Positions 41,096 through 49,741 of a stretch of 64,000 bases of DNA are shown here, one piece after another. The stretch spans positions 1 to 64,000 of the forward strand of contig JAFUNA010000014.1 of assembly GCA_017473165.1 (NCBI GenBank). The letters are read 5' to 3'. The notes beneath the pieces were generated by a model. That model was not told where the DNA came from and made no database searches. It saw only the letters and a list, made by a program, of their open reading frames with translations. The DNA comes from Clostridia bacterium. Lineage in GTDB: Bacteria; Bacillota; Clostridia; Oscillospirales; Acutalibacteraceae. Position numbers and translations under genes: made by a program. Positions within the stretch are counted from its first letter, which is position 1, and each line of letters begins with the position of its first letter.

Positions 41096-42883
41096 TTAAA
41101 TTAAATTTTCAAGTCTGAAAATTCGGACAAGCTTTTCAAGAACATTGCTGAAAAAGATATTGAACTTATCTTCAAAATCCGTTTCAACTTCTCTTTCGGC
41201 AATAACTCCGATGTTGGCGGTTATGTAATCTGCCTTCGCCTGTGCGAAATCAGCAACCTTCTTTACGTCTGCCACATACTTTGTTTTTATTTCTGCGATA
41301 TCCGATGTGCCGTAGGTATTCCAGCGGATTGCATTTGCAACTGCGGAACCTTCGGTGTTTTCAGCGTATTCGGTTGTAATATATTCCGCCGCTTCTACTA
41401 CTGCGGATTTGATAACACCGTTCCACTTTTCTTTGCACATATCAATGAACTGCTGATTCTTTGTGATGTGATTATAGAATGTAGGGATATCGGATGTATC
41501 ACCCGCACCGAGGATTGTTACGCCGTAAAGTCTGCTGTGGCAGACTGTCCACTGTTCAGGCTTATTGTAATCAATACCGAATCTTATTCTGTCGCAGTTG
41601 CCGAATGCTCTGTCGTAATCCCAAACGGGACCTGCATAGAGAGTATCGTTAACGGGTTTATAGAGATATGTGCTTGTCAGACCCGCATCATGGTTTGCAT
41701 ACCATTCGTTAAGAAGATAAACATCAACCAGCGACTCAACATTGCAGTATTTTGCAATTTCGGCAAGTCCCTTGTTTCCGTAAACCGCATTTTCAAAATT
41801 CTGATACCAGCCGCTGATATACTCAATCTGCTCTTTCGATGCGTATTCGGGGGATTTAAGAATAATCGCCTGGCTGTTTTCGGTAACAAAACCGCTTATC
41901 TCTTCATCATATCTCGAAGGAAGCTCGGTTTCGATTATGTATCCGCCGGTTATATCTTTGGGATTGTTGGGAATTTCAATCCACTTTTTGGTATTTTCAA
42001 GATATCCGCTTGTTGAACCGTAAACACCGCCTCTGGGAAGAGCTTCGATATCAACATCGGGGTTTGCTTCTTCGTTTTCATCCTCAAGATTCTGAATATT
42101 GACTCTTGTTTTGTCAACCTCAACTCTTGTTGTGAGAAGATATGCACCTTCATAATTTCCGTTGATATAAACATCAACGGGTGTGAATTTCGGGGTATAG
42201 GGTACGCCCGCATTTTCAGCCGCAAGATAAGCAAGACTGTTTCTTAAAAGAGATGTATCGGCATAGTTTGCAATCAGACTCCACTTCTTGCTTTTGCCCA
42301 TACCGAAAAGGTTTTCTTTTTCTTCAAGCTTGATGTTATAGGGCTTCTTTGGCATTCCCCATGTTGAATTGCCTCTGCCCTTGATATAGTCAAGAAGCCC
42401 CGCACATTCGGTTTCACCGTCGGTATTTATAATTGTAATTTTGCCCTTTTCTTTATGCTCTTTATCAGCATGAACGGCATCAAGACTGCCGCTTTCGGTT
42501 TCGATGAATACGGAAGCTACCTTTGATTCATTAAAAATAACAACGTCATAGCTTGCTCCGTCACAGGTCAAAGTCACCTGCTGCTTATCCTTAAGGAACG
42601 CAGCGGAATCACCGTCAGTAAGCTTGGTTTCGCCGCAATATACATCGGCAGAAGCCGCAAAATCAATCACCGCTTCGTCAAGGCTCATTACAGCGGGAAC
42701 AAAAAGATAATATTTTGAGTTGCTTGCAAACCAGTTCACAGCAATGTCTGCATCATTCTCGGAATCCGTTATGTTCTTAATTGAAAAAGAAGTAATACCC
42801 GCTGCATCTGCAGCAAAAGAAGAAACGGAAAGAACGGAAAAGCTTAAAATCAACGCCAGAATGAGAGCAATTATTTTTTTCAT
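41096..42883 (-). CDS. secreted CotH-family protein kinase-like protein, copy 2
   Basis: Product of 595 residues. Signal peptide (IIALILALILSFSVLSVSSF). After a beta-sandwich of about 110 residues comes the CotH domain: LLDYIKGRGNSTWGMPKKPY, KENLFGMGKSKKWSLIANYA, LRNSLAYLAAENAGVPYTP, VDVYINGNYEGAYLLTTRVE, LLNEWYANHDAGLTSTYLYK and AGPVWDYDRAFGNCD. CotH of Bacillus is an atypical kinase that phosphorylates spore coat proteins; in Clostridia many CotH proteins are exported and attached to the surface. No dockerin or LPXTG; the C terminus is the amphipathic segment FNIFFSNVLEKLVRIFRL. About half identical to the gene just upstream, with the same architecture, so a tandem duplication. RBS CGGAGG. 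Confidence 0.88.
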   Translation of the reverse strand: MKKIIALILALILSFSVLSVSSFAADAAGITSFSIKNITDSENDADIAVNWFASNSKYYLFVPAVMSLDEAVIDFAASADVYCGETKLTDGDSAAFLKDKQQVTLTCDGASYDVVIFNESKVASVFIETESGSLDAVHADKEHKEKGKITIINTDGETECAGLLDYIKGRGNSTWGMPKKPYNIKLEEKENLFGMGKSKKWSLIANYADTSLLRNSLAYLAAENAGVPYTPKFTPVDVYINGNYEGAYLLTTRVEVDKTRVNIQNLEDENEEANPDVDIEALPRGGVYGSTSGYLENTKKWIEIPNNPKDITGGYIIETELPSRYDEEISGFVTENSQAIILKSPEYASKEQIEYISGWYQNFENAVYGNKGLAEIAKYCNVESLVDVYLLNEWYANHDAGLTSTYLYKPVNDTLYAGPVWDYDRAFGNCDRIRFGIDYNKPEQWTVCHSRLYGVTILGAGDTSDIPTFYNHITKNQQFIDMCKEKWNGVIKSAVVEAAEYITTEYAENTEGSAVANAIRWNTYGTSDIAEIKTKYVADVKKVADFAQAKADYITANIGVIAEREVETDFEDKFNIFFSNVLEKLVRIFRLENLI

Positions 42884-42910
42884 GATTATACCTCCGTTTT
42901 AAATCTGGAA

Positions 42911-42935
42911 GCCCCACATCGGGAGGATGCGGGGC
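42911..42935. other. intercistronic hairpin between the two CotH genes
   Basis: GCCCC-A-CATC / GATG-C-GGGGC with a 5-base loop and one mismatch. No T-run follows on the minus (coding) strand, so it is more likely an mRNA-stability or partial attenuator element than a full terminator. Confidence 0.5.
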
Positions 42936-42944
42936 AATTTTTGA

Positions 42945-44738
42945 TTATTCCATGTTTTCAAGACCGAAAAGAACGATTGCCTTTTCAAAAAGATTGTTTA
43001 CGCCGACAAGAATACCCTTGAACGCCTTAACAACAAAGTTTGTTTCGGGAGCATTGTTCTGAACCTGTCCGATTCCCGAGCTGATTGTTGATGCCTTTGT
43101 GCGTGCAAACTGCAAAACAGAAGCGGTTTCGGCTTCAAACTTATCCTCGATTGTTTCAACATCGGTTGTTCCGAAAATGTTCCAGCGGATTGCGTTTGCG
43201 ACTGCCGAGCCTTCGAGTGCATTGACATAGTCGCCGCCGATATAAGTTATTGTTTCCTTAACGGCTTTTTCCATATAGTCAAACCATACTCTGTCTGCCT
43301 TTGCGATGAAATCGCCGTTTTTGCAGATTACATTATATATAGTGGGCTTTTCTTCAACATCCCACTTGCCGAAAACGGTGTTTCTGTACATTCTGTTGTA
43401 GCATACGGTCCACTTATAGGGGTCTGTGTAGTCATTGCCGAAGCGGTCAAGGTCATTGTTGCCGAATGCAATGTCAAAATCCCAGACGGGACCTGCATGG
43501 AGAGGCTCGCCGACGGGCTTATAGAAATATGTGCTTGTGAGAGAAGCGTCCATGTTTGAGCACCATTCGTTGATAAGGTACATCTGTGCCATGGATTCAA
43601 CGTCAAGAATTCCGTTGAGCTCGCTCATATCAACGCTTGCATAGATTGCATCTTCAACCTTCTGATAGTAGCTGCTGATATATTCCATCTGTGCCTTTGA
43701 AGCATATTCGGGGGATTTCATTGTGAAGGGCTGGCTTCTGCTTGTAACAAAGCCGCTGACCTCACCCGCATATCTGTTTGCAAGCTCCATTTCGATAACG
43801 TAGCCGCCTGTGATATCCTCGGGATCGTTGGGAATTTCAACCCACTTCATTGTGTTTTCAAGAAGACCTGCATACTTGCCGTAAGCACCGCCTCTGGGAA
43901 GAGCTTCGATATCAACATCGGGGTTTGCTTCTTCGTTTGCATCTTCAAGATTCTGAATGTTGATTCTTGTTTTGTCAACTTCGATTCTTGTTGTGAGGAG
44001 ATATGCACCCTCATAGTTTCCGTTGATATAAACATCAACGGGAACGAAAAGAGGAGTATATTCCATGCCCGCTCTCTTTGCAGCTTCATAAGCAAGTGCA
44101 TTTCTTATGAGCGAAGCATCACCGTGGTTTGCAATAAGGCTCCACTTCTTGCTCTTGCCCATGCCGAAAAGATTTGCTTTTTCGTCAAGCTTGATGTTAT
44201 AAGGCTTCTTTTCCATTTCCCATGTAGAATTTCCTCTGCCCTTAATCTGGTCAAGAACACCGTCATATTCGATTTCGCCGTCTGCATTAACGATTTCGAT
44301 GAATCCCTTTTCCTTGTGGCTTTTATCTGCATGGATTGCATCAAGCGAGCCCGACTCTGTTGCGATGAATACGGATGCAACCTTTGACTCTTTAAGAATA
44401 ACAACATTGTATGTTACGCCGTCAGAAACAACTGCTGCCTCTGTTTTTTCACCGAAAGCTTCGGTAAGTGATTTTGCCTCGGTATAAGCCGCACCGTTAA
44501 CGGTTACGTTTGAACCGGAAACATAGAATTTCGCTGTGTCACAATCGATTGATGCGGGAATAAAGATGTAGTATTTGCCGTTAACCTCGTACCAATTGAC
44601 AACTCTGTCAACGTCGCCCTCTGTTTCGTCATACTGTGCAACGTATGCCGTAACAGGCTGTCCGTCTGCATAGCCGAGCATTGCGAATGCCGAGAATGCC
44701 ATTACCAATGCAAGTAAAAGTGCTGTTAATTTTTTCAT
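42945..44738 (-). CDS. secreted CotH-family protein kinase-like protein, copy 1
   Basis: Product of 597 residues with the same plan as its neighbour: signal peptide (LTALLLALVMAFSAFAMLGY, cleavage near ADG), beta domain to about 130, CotH domain with LDQIKGRGNSTWEMEKKPY, ANLFGMGKSKKWSLIANHG, VDVYINGNYEGAYLLTTRIE, LINEWCSNMDASLTSTYFYK and AGPVWDFDIAFGNND. The C terminus again has an amphipathic segment, VNNLFEKAIVLFGL. CotH enzymes use an atypical ATP-binding kinase fold; the outer location raises the question of where ATP would come from. It starts 21 bases after the phosphoglucomutase gene (RBS AAAGGAG) and is probably cotranscribed with it. Substrate proteins unknown. Confidence 0.88.
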   Translation of the reverse strand: MKKLTALLLALVMAFSAFAMLGYADGQPVTAYVAQYDETEGDVDRVVNWYEVNGKYYIFIPASIDCDTAKFYVSGSNVTVNGAAYTEAKSLTEAFGEKTEAAVVSDGVTYNVVILKESKVASVFIATESGSLDAIHADKSHKEKGFIEIVNADGEIEYDGVLDQIKGRGNSTWEMEKKPYNIKLDEKANLFGMGKSKKWSLIANHGDASLIRNALAYEAAKRAGMEYTPLFVPVDVYINGNYEGAYLLTTRIEVDKTRINIQNLEDANEEANPDVDIEALPRGGAYGKYAGLLENTMKWVEIPNDPEDITGGYVIEMELANRYAGEVSGFVTSRSQPFTMKSPEYASKAQMEYISSYYQKVEDAIYASVDMSELNGILDVESMAQMYLINEWCSNMDASLTSTYFYKPVGEPLHAGPVWDFDIAFGNNDLDRFGNDYTDPYKWTVCYNRMYRNTVFGKWDVEEKPTIYNVICKNGDFIAKADRVWFDYMEKAVKETITYIGGDYVNALEGSAVANAIRWNIFGTTDVETIEDKFEAETASVLQFARTKASTISSGIGQVQNNAPETNFVVKAFKGILVGVNNLFEKAIVLFGLENME

Positions 44739-44759
44739 AAATGACGCTCCTTTAATCTG

Positions 44760-46391
44760 TTATTCGGAAATTTTAGCCGCAAGAGTGTTGCGGATTGCCT
44801 GCTGTCTGATTTCTGCCTGCTCTCTGTTTTCACCCTTTACGGAGAAATAGAGCTTGAGCTTGGGCTCTGTGCCCGAAGGTCTTGCAGCTGCCCATGAGCC
44901 GTCCTTGAAATCAAAGCGGAGAACGTTTTCCTTGGGAAGTCCGTCAATTCCCTTTGAATAGTCAAGAAGCACGTCGAGGTCGTCAAAGAGGTTTTCGCCG
45001 CTTTCACGCATCGCCTTCATAGCGGACTGAATCTTTTCCGCACCCTCTTTTCCCTTGAGAACAAAGGTTTCGAGGCAGTCAAAATAGTAGCCGTATTCGC
45101 CATAGATTTCGTCAAGTGCATCAACAAGAGTTCTGCCGTTGTTCTTGTGATATGCAGCCATTTCCGCAATAAGCATTGATGCCGAAACAGCATCCTTATC
45201 TCTTGCGTGAGTGCCTGCGAGATAGCCGTAGCTTTCTTCATAGCCGAAGAGGAAGGTGTTTTCACCGCTTTCTTCCCAAAGGCAGATTTTTTCGCCGATA
45301 TACTTGAAGCCCGTGAGAGTCTGAACGGATTTTGCACCGTATTTTTCAGCAATTGCAGCACCAAGACCGCTGGTTACGATTGTTTTGACAACCGCTGCGT
45401 TTTCGGGCATTGCATCCTTTCTGAATTTGAGAACAAAGTCAACAAGAAGTGCACCCGTCTGGTTACCTGTGAGAAGAACATAGCTGCCGTTATGGAGCAC
45501 GCCCACGCCAACACGGTCGCAGTCGGGGTCTGTGCCGATAACGATGTCAGCACCCTCGTTTTCAGCCTGCTTGAGAGCAAGGGTGAGAGCATCCTTTTCC
45601 TCGGGGTTGGGTGAACGCACGGTTGAGAAATTTCCGTCGGGAAGCTCCTGCTCCTTTACGATTGAAACATTTCTGCCCTCAAGAATTCTGCGAACGGGAA
45701 CATTGCCCGTACCGTGGAGGGGTGTATAAACGATTTTGAGCTCCGAGGGTTCATTATAAAGGCTCTGTGTTTTAACCTCTGCAAGGAATGCCGCAAGAGT
45801 TTCTTCGCCTATCATAACAAGCTTGCCGTTCTTTTCAGCTTCGTCAAGTGCAAGGCAGGGAATATTTTTGATATCCTCAACCGCATTGACATATGCGATA
45901 ACCTTGTCGGCATACTGCGGAACAAGCTGGCAGCCCTTGGAGTCATATACCTTATAGCCGTTATATTCCTTGGGGTTATGGCTTGCGGTGATAACGATGC
46001 CTGCGGTGCAGTTATGATATCTTACCGCAAAGGAAAGAACAGGTGTGGGCATAAGGGTTTCAAAAAGGAAAACCTTTATTCCATGTGCACAGAGTACGCC
46101 CGCTGCGGTTTCGGCAAATGCTTTTGAGTTGTTGCGTGAGTCGTATGCGATTGCAACGGACTTTTCGCCCTCAAAGCATTCGTTGAGATAATCCGCAAGA
46201 CCCTTTGTTGCCTTTGAAACGGTGTATCTGTTCATTCTGTTTGCGCCTGCGCCCATAACTCCGCGCAGACCGCCCGTTCCGAACTCGAGATCCTTATAAA
46301 ATCTGTCCTCGAGCTCTGCTTTGTCTGTAATGCTTTCCAGTTCCTTTTTGGTTGCCTCGTCAAAGGTCAGCCAATATTCGTAACCTTTCAT
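44760..46391 (-). CDS. phosphoglucomutase/phosphomannomutase
   Basis: Product of 543 residues of the alpha-D-phosphohexomutase superfamily. EFGTGGLRGVMGAGANRMN near the N terminus, catalytic phosphoserine loop GIVITASHNPKEYNGYKVYD, metal-binding loop IVIGTDPDCDRVGVGV, sugar-specificity loop TFLFGYEESYGYL and phosphate-binding RPSGTEPKLKLYFS. It interconverts hexose 1- and 6-phosphates. The GEES-type loop (here GYEES) agrees with phosphoglucomutase 2/phosphomannomutase-like enzymes acting on Glc or Man phosphates. The ATG at 46389-46391 lies 5 bases past the GH38 stop, whose TGA falls inside the AGGAAGTGATAAAA leader, so the two are tightly coupled; mannose handling after GH38 is a sensible role. 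Confidence 0.9.
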   Translation of the reverse strand: MKGYEYWLTFDEATKKELESITDKAELEDRFYKDLEFGTGGLRGVMGAGANRMNRYTVSKATKGLADYLNECFEGEKSVAIAYDSRNNSKAFAETAAGVLCAHGIKVFLFETLMPTPVLSFAVRYHNCTAGIVITASHNPKEYNGYKVYDSKGCQLVPQYADKVIAYVNAVEDIKNIPCLALDEAEKNGKLVMIGEETLAAFLAEVKTQSLYNEPSELKIVYTPLHGTGNVPVRRILEGRNVSIVKEQELPDGNFSTVRSPNPEEKDALTLALKQAENEGADIVIGTDPDCDRVGVGVLHNGSYVLLTGNQTGALLVDFVLKFRKDAMPENAAVVKTIVTSGLGAAIAEKYGAKSVQTLTGFKYIGEKICLWEESGENTFLFGYEESYGYLAGTHARDKDAVSASMLIAEMAAYHKNNGRTLVDALDEIYGEYGYYFDCLETFVLKGKEGAEKIQSAMKAMRESGENLFDDLDVLLDYSKGIDGLPKENVLRFDFKDGSWAAARPSGTEPKLKLYFSVKGENREQAEIRQQAIRNTLAAKISE

Positions 46392-46396
46392 TTTTA

Positions 46397-49336
46397 TCAC
46401 TTCCTGAATCCTAAAGTTATTATTTCGTAGGGTGAATATTCAATTCGGCTTGATGAGCCGATTTTATCCTCAATAAGATTTAAAACGGATACCTCTTCGG
46501 GAAGGTCAATCACTCCCCTTGCGCCGTTCTGCTCGCAAAGACGGACAACAATGTATTCTCCGTTTTCCGAAAGCTTGACCGCCTGAAGCCACAAATCACC
46601 GAAATCGGGAAGATTTATTTCAGCCTCTGCTTTGCGCAGCGGTATATTGTATTCGATTGCTTTTTTGTTAATTTCCGCTGAAACGGCATCACCTGCGTGG
46701 GGATAAATCATATAGCAGAAATCATGCTGACCCATATCGGATGTGGGGTCGGGTCTTATTGTTGCACGCAGAAGCGAAAGAGCCATGCAGCCGCCCTCTG
46801 CGGAAACGCCATATTTGCCCGCATTGATGAGAGCAACTCCGCCGCCCTGCTCCGCCATGTCGCACCACTTATGGTGGCAGACCTCAAAGCGTGCCTTCTG
46901 CCAGCTTGTGTTGCGGTGGGTTTCTCTGCGGACTATACCTGCCGAGGTGTCGCAAAGCAATTCTCTGCTGAGAATGTTGCAGTCAAATTCAGCCTTGACA
47001 AGCTTATGCTTTTCGTTCCAGTCAACGATGTTTTCAACTTCGATTCCCCTTGACCGACGGAAAAGGCGGATTATCCGCTTCCATTCGCTTTTTTCGGTTG
47101 CGTGAGTTACGGAGAATTCCGCACACTCGCTGTCCGCACCGATAAATTCAAGTGAATTCTTAACGGTCATATCGCACGGTCTGTCCTTATAATTCGGCAG
47201 GATATCCCATGCATCGTAGTTTCCGGGGTTGTCGTGATACATCTTAAGCTTGTTGAAATCGCCCTTGACCCATTCTCTGTTAAGCTCCTTGTCACGTAGC
47301 GAAACAATGCTGCCGTCGGGAGCAAATTCAACTGAATAAAAGGGTGTTTCAGCTTTGAATCCGTCAACGGTTATCCAGTCGGAATTGCCGTTTGCGGCTT
47401 TGATTTCACCGCTTGAAAGGGAATTAATTTCGGGTATTGCATAAAATCCCTTTTCGCCCTTGCGGAGGATTTTTCCGTTTTCATCGGGAATAAAGGTTAA
47501 GCTGTTACGTCTGAAATTGAGCGTGTTGAAATATCTGCTTCCGCCGCCGATGATTCCGGCAAGCTCCTTTTCCATTTCGGCATAATCCGCCATTGCATCA
47601 CGGTAAACGGGAGTTATGTGGCTGCCGGGCAGGATATCGTGAAACTGATTTATCATCAGCTTTTTATAGATATTTCTGATTTTTTCGGCGGGATATTCAC
47701 CGCCGTTTTTCATTCGGCAAACAGAAAGCAACTCGGCATCACGGAGCATGAATTCAAGCTTTCTGTTAAGCTCCTTGAGCTTTGATTTTGTTGTGAATGT
47801 TCCTCTGTGCATTTCAAGATAAAGCTCGCCGTCCCAGACTGCAAGCTTATCGTTGCCGTCAAAATTCTTTGAAAGGAATTCCCTTCCCGTTGTGTGTTCG
47901 GTTTCGGCTACAACGGAAAGCTTTTTCAGACGGTGCATAAGCTCAACCATTTCCTCGGTTGCACCGCTTCCGCCGTCACCGTAGCCGAACATCTGAAGCG
48001 TTTGTCCACTCTCATTTTTATCTTGATATGCCTCCCAGTTTTCCTGCACCTGGCTTGGCATATTCCACGAAATGAAGTGGGTCGGCGGCACGCACGCATA
48101 AACCTCCGTGCCGTCAATTCCCCTCCAGATGAAATTGTTGTGGGGGAATCTGTTTGTATCATTCCAGGTTGACATCTTGTTTGAAACAAAATAGTCAACG
48201 CCGCTTTTCTTTAGTATCTGCGGTAAAATCCAGCTGTTGCCGAAAACATCGGGCAGCCAGCAGTTATTGACCGTCAGACCGAATTTTGCTCTGAAATAGC
48301 TTTGTCCGTAAAGGCATTGACGGATAAGGCTTTCGCACGAGGGTACGTTGCAGTCGGGCTCAACATACATTGCACCGACAGGCTCAAATCTGCCCTCTGC
48401 AATACGCTGTTTAAGCTCCTCAAAAATTTCGGGATAATATTTTTCAACCGTTTCGTATGTATAAGCTTGTGTATGTGCATATTTGAAATCGGGGTATTTG
48501 TCCATAAGACGGAGCTGAATGAGCACCGTGCGAAGATTTTTCTGCACCGCATGGATTCTTCGCCAGTAATATGCGATATCGAGGTGGGAATGTGCAACAA
48601 GGGCAACATTTCCGCCGCTTTTATAACTTTTATTTGAGAAAATATTTTTATCGATATGCTCCGCAGCAGCCCTGACATCTTCATCCCGCACATCGTCAAA
48701 GTCAATGTAATTGAGGGCATAGTCAAGCTCACGGATTGCAAGGGCTCTGAAATCCTCGTTAAAAACCTCGTTGAGTGCCGCATCAAGCAGCATTTCGATG
48801 TCATAAACAAGGTTCTGCACGGTTTCGTTGACAACGGCAATGTATCCGCCCTCAAAAATCTGGCGGCAGCCTCTTACGCTTAAGCTTTCGGGGTTTCGCT
48901 CGTCATCGGGCTTTGAGCGGTTATAACCCATGATTTCAAAATGCAGCTTTCTTCCATCAACATATTCCGAAAGATTCATTCTTTCTCGGTTGGGGTCGAT
49001 TCCGCCAACATAAACGCCGTTGACTTTTACAATCATCTCCGCTGCGGTCTTGAGTGCAAAGCAGTATTTTTTGCCCTCAAGGTGTGCGGGAATTTCATAA
49101 TCGGCTTCGATGAATGCCGTGCCGTCGGGAGTGAAATACATATCGCCCTTTTTGAGAGGTCTGAATTCATCATCGTAGAATTCAAAATTCATCTCCGAAA
49201 CCTGACGGGCATCTTTTATTCTGAATGTTGTAATTTCGTGTTTTTCGCTGTAAATATGCCTTTTCAGCCAGCCGAAACGCAGCCTGACCCATTCCTCGGG
49301 ACGCATACTTCTTCTTTCAACCTTGATATGTGCCAT
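46397..49336 (-). CDS. GH38 family alpha-mannosidase (long form)
   Basis: Product of 979 residues, the longer GH38 class. An N-terminal beta-sandwich of about 240 residues precedes the catalytic barrel. Zinc ligands H251 and D253 in VAHSHLDIAYYWRR; nucleophile D363 in WLPDVFGNSWILPQILKKSG; then MINQFHDILPGSHITPVYRD near 580. The C-terminal beta domains include ALINAGKYGVSAEGGCMALS and RPDPTSDMGQHDFCYMIYPH. Retaining, zinc-dependent exo-alpha-mannosidase of the cytoplasmic type; no signal peptide. It differs clearly from the 805-residue GH38 at 24363, so the two probably have different linkage preferences. ATG 49334-49336 behind GAGGTG, 11 bases after the NifU-domain gene; phosphohexomutase follows. 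Confidence 0.93.
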   Translation of the reverse strand: MAHIKVERRSMRPEEWVRLRFGWLKRHIYSEKHEITTFRIKDARQVSEMNFEFYDDEFRPLKKGDMYFTPDGTAFIEADYEIPAHLEGKKYCFALKTAAEMIVKVNGVYVGGIDPNRERMNLSEYVDGRKLHFEIMGYNRSKPDDERNPESLSVRGCRQIFEGGYIAVVNETVQNLVYDIEMLLDAALNEVFNEDFRALAIRELDYALNYIDFDDVRDEDVRAAAEHIDKNIFSNKSYKSGGNVALVAHSHLDIAYYWRRIHAVQKNLRTVLIQLRLMDKYPDFKYAHTQAYTYETVEKYYPEIFEELKQRIAEGRFEPVGAMYVEPDCNVPSCESLIRQCLYGQSYFRAKFGLTVNNCWLPDVFGNSWILPQILKKSGVDYFVSNKMSTWNDTNRFPHNNFIWRGIDGTEVYACVPPTHFISWNMPSQVQENWEAYQDKNESGQTLQMFGYGDGGSGATEEMVELMHRLKKLSVVAETEHTTGREFLSKNFDGNDKLAVWDGELYLEMHRGTFTTKSKLKELNRKLEFMLRDAELLSVCRMKNGGEYPAEKIRNIYKKLMINQFHDILPGSHITPVYRDAMADYAEMEKELAGIIGGGSRYFNTLNFRRNSLTFIPDENGKILRKGEKGFYAIPEINSLSSGEIKAANGNSDWITVDGFKAETPFYSVEFAPDGSIVSLRDKELNREWVKGDFNKLKMYHDNPGNYDAWDILPNYKDRPCDMTVKNSLEFIGADSECAEFSVTHATEKSEWKRIIRLFRRSRGIEVENIVDWNEKHKLVKAEFDCNILSRELLCDTSAGIVRRETHRNTSWQKARFEVCHHKWCDMAEQGGGVALINAGKYGVSAEGGCMALSLLRATIRPDPTSDMGQHDFCYMIYPHAGDAVSAEINKKAIEYNIPLRKAEAEINLPDFGDLWLQAVKLSENGEYIVVRLCEQNGARGVIDLPEEVSVLNLIEDKIGSSSRIEYSPYEIITLGFRK

Positions 49337-49347
49337 TGCGTTTCACC

Positions 49348-49581
49348 TCACACATCCTGGAAATAGGGCTTTTTGCGGATTCCGATAACCTTCACCTTTT
49401 CGCCTTTGTCAACTTCGATTCTCTGCTCAATCCACGCAAGACAGCGGTCAAGAATAAGACACTTTGAGCATTCGCCCTGCAAAAGCACTGTCACCTCGTT
49501 GTTTTCCCGTTTCACAAAGGTTATTTCACCGCCGTCGCCCTGCAGACGGGGTCTTATATATTCATTGATATATTTTTCCAT
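49348..49581 (-). CDS. NifU C-terminal-domain protein
   Basis: Product of 77 residues consisting of one NifU-like domain: NEYIRPRLQGDGGEITFVKR, then LQGECSKCLILDRCLAWIEQ with the CxxC pair that holds a transient Fe-S cluster in Nfu-type scaffolds. Such proteins pass Fe-S clusters to apo-enzymes. The start is ATG 49579-49581 behind GGGAGG. It is the first gene of a transcript with GH38, phosphohexomutase and CotH genes, none of which obviously needs Fe-S clusters, so the grouping is odd. Promoter at 49613-49641. Confidence 0.85.
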   Translation of the reverse strand: MEKYINEYIRPRLQGDGGEITFVKRENNEVTVLLQGECSKCLILDRCLAWIEQRIEVDKGEKVKVIGIRKKPYFQDV

Positions 49582-49612
49582 ATATCGGACCTCCCGAAAC
49601 TGTATCAGTTTA

Positions 49613-49641
49613 AATATAACATTAAATTTTATGTAAAGCAA
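49613..49641 (-). promoter_or_regulatory. probable sigma-A promoter of the NifU-GH38 operon
   Basis: Minus strand TTGCTT (49636-49641), 17 bases, TATATT (49613-49618). The -35 is weak. Confidence 0.5.
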
Positions 49642-49741
49642 TAAAAATAAAGAAAAATATTTTTATTTTGTCAAATTCTCTTTAAATAAATCAAATTATA
49701 TGTTAGAATTTATCTGTATAAATCCCGTTTGGAGTGATTTT

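Noticed and set aside
42911-42935. Full terminator between the CotH genes
   Set aside because: No T-run on the coding strand and one stem mismatch; listed only as a hairpin.
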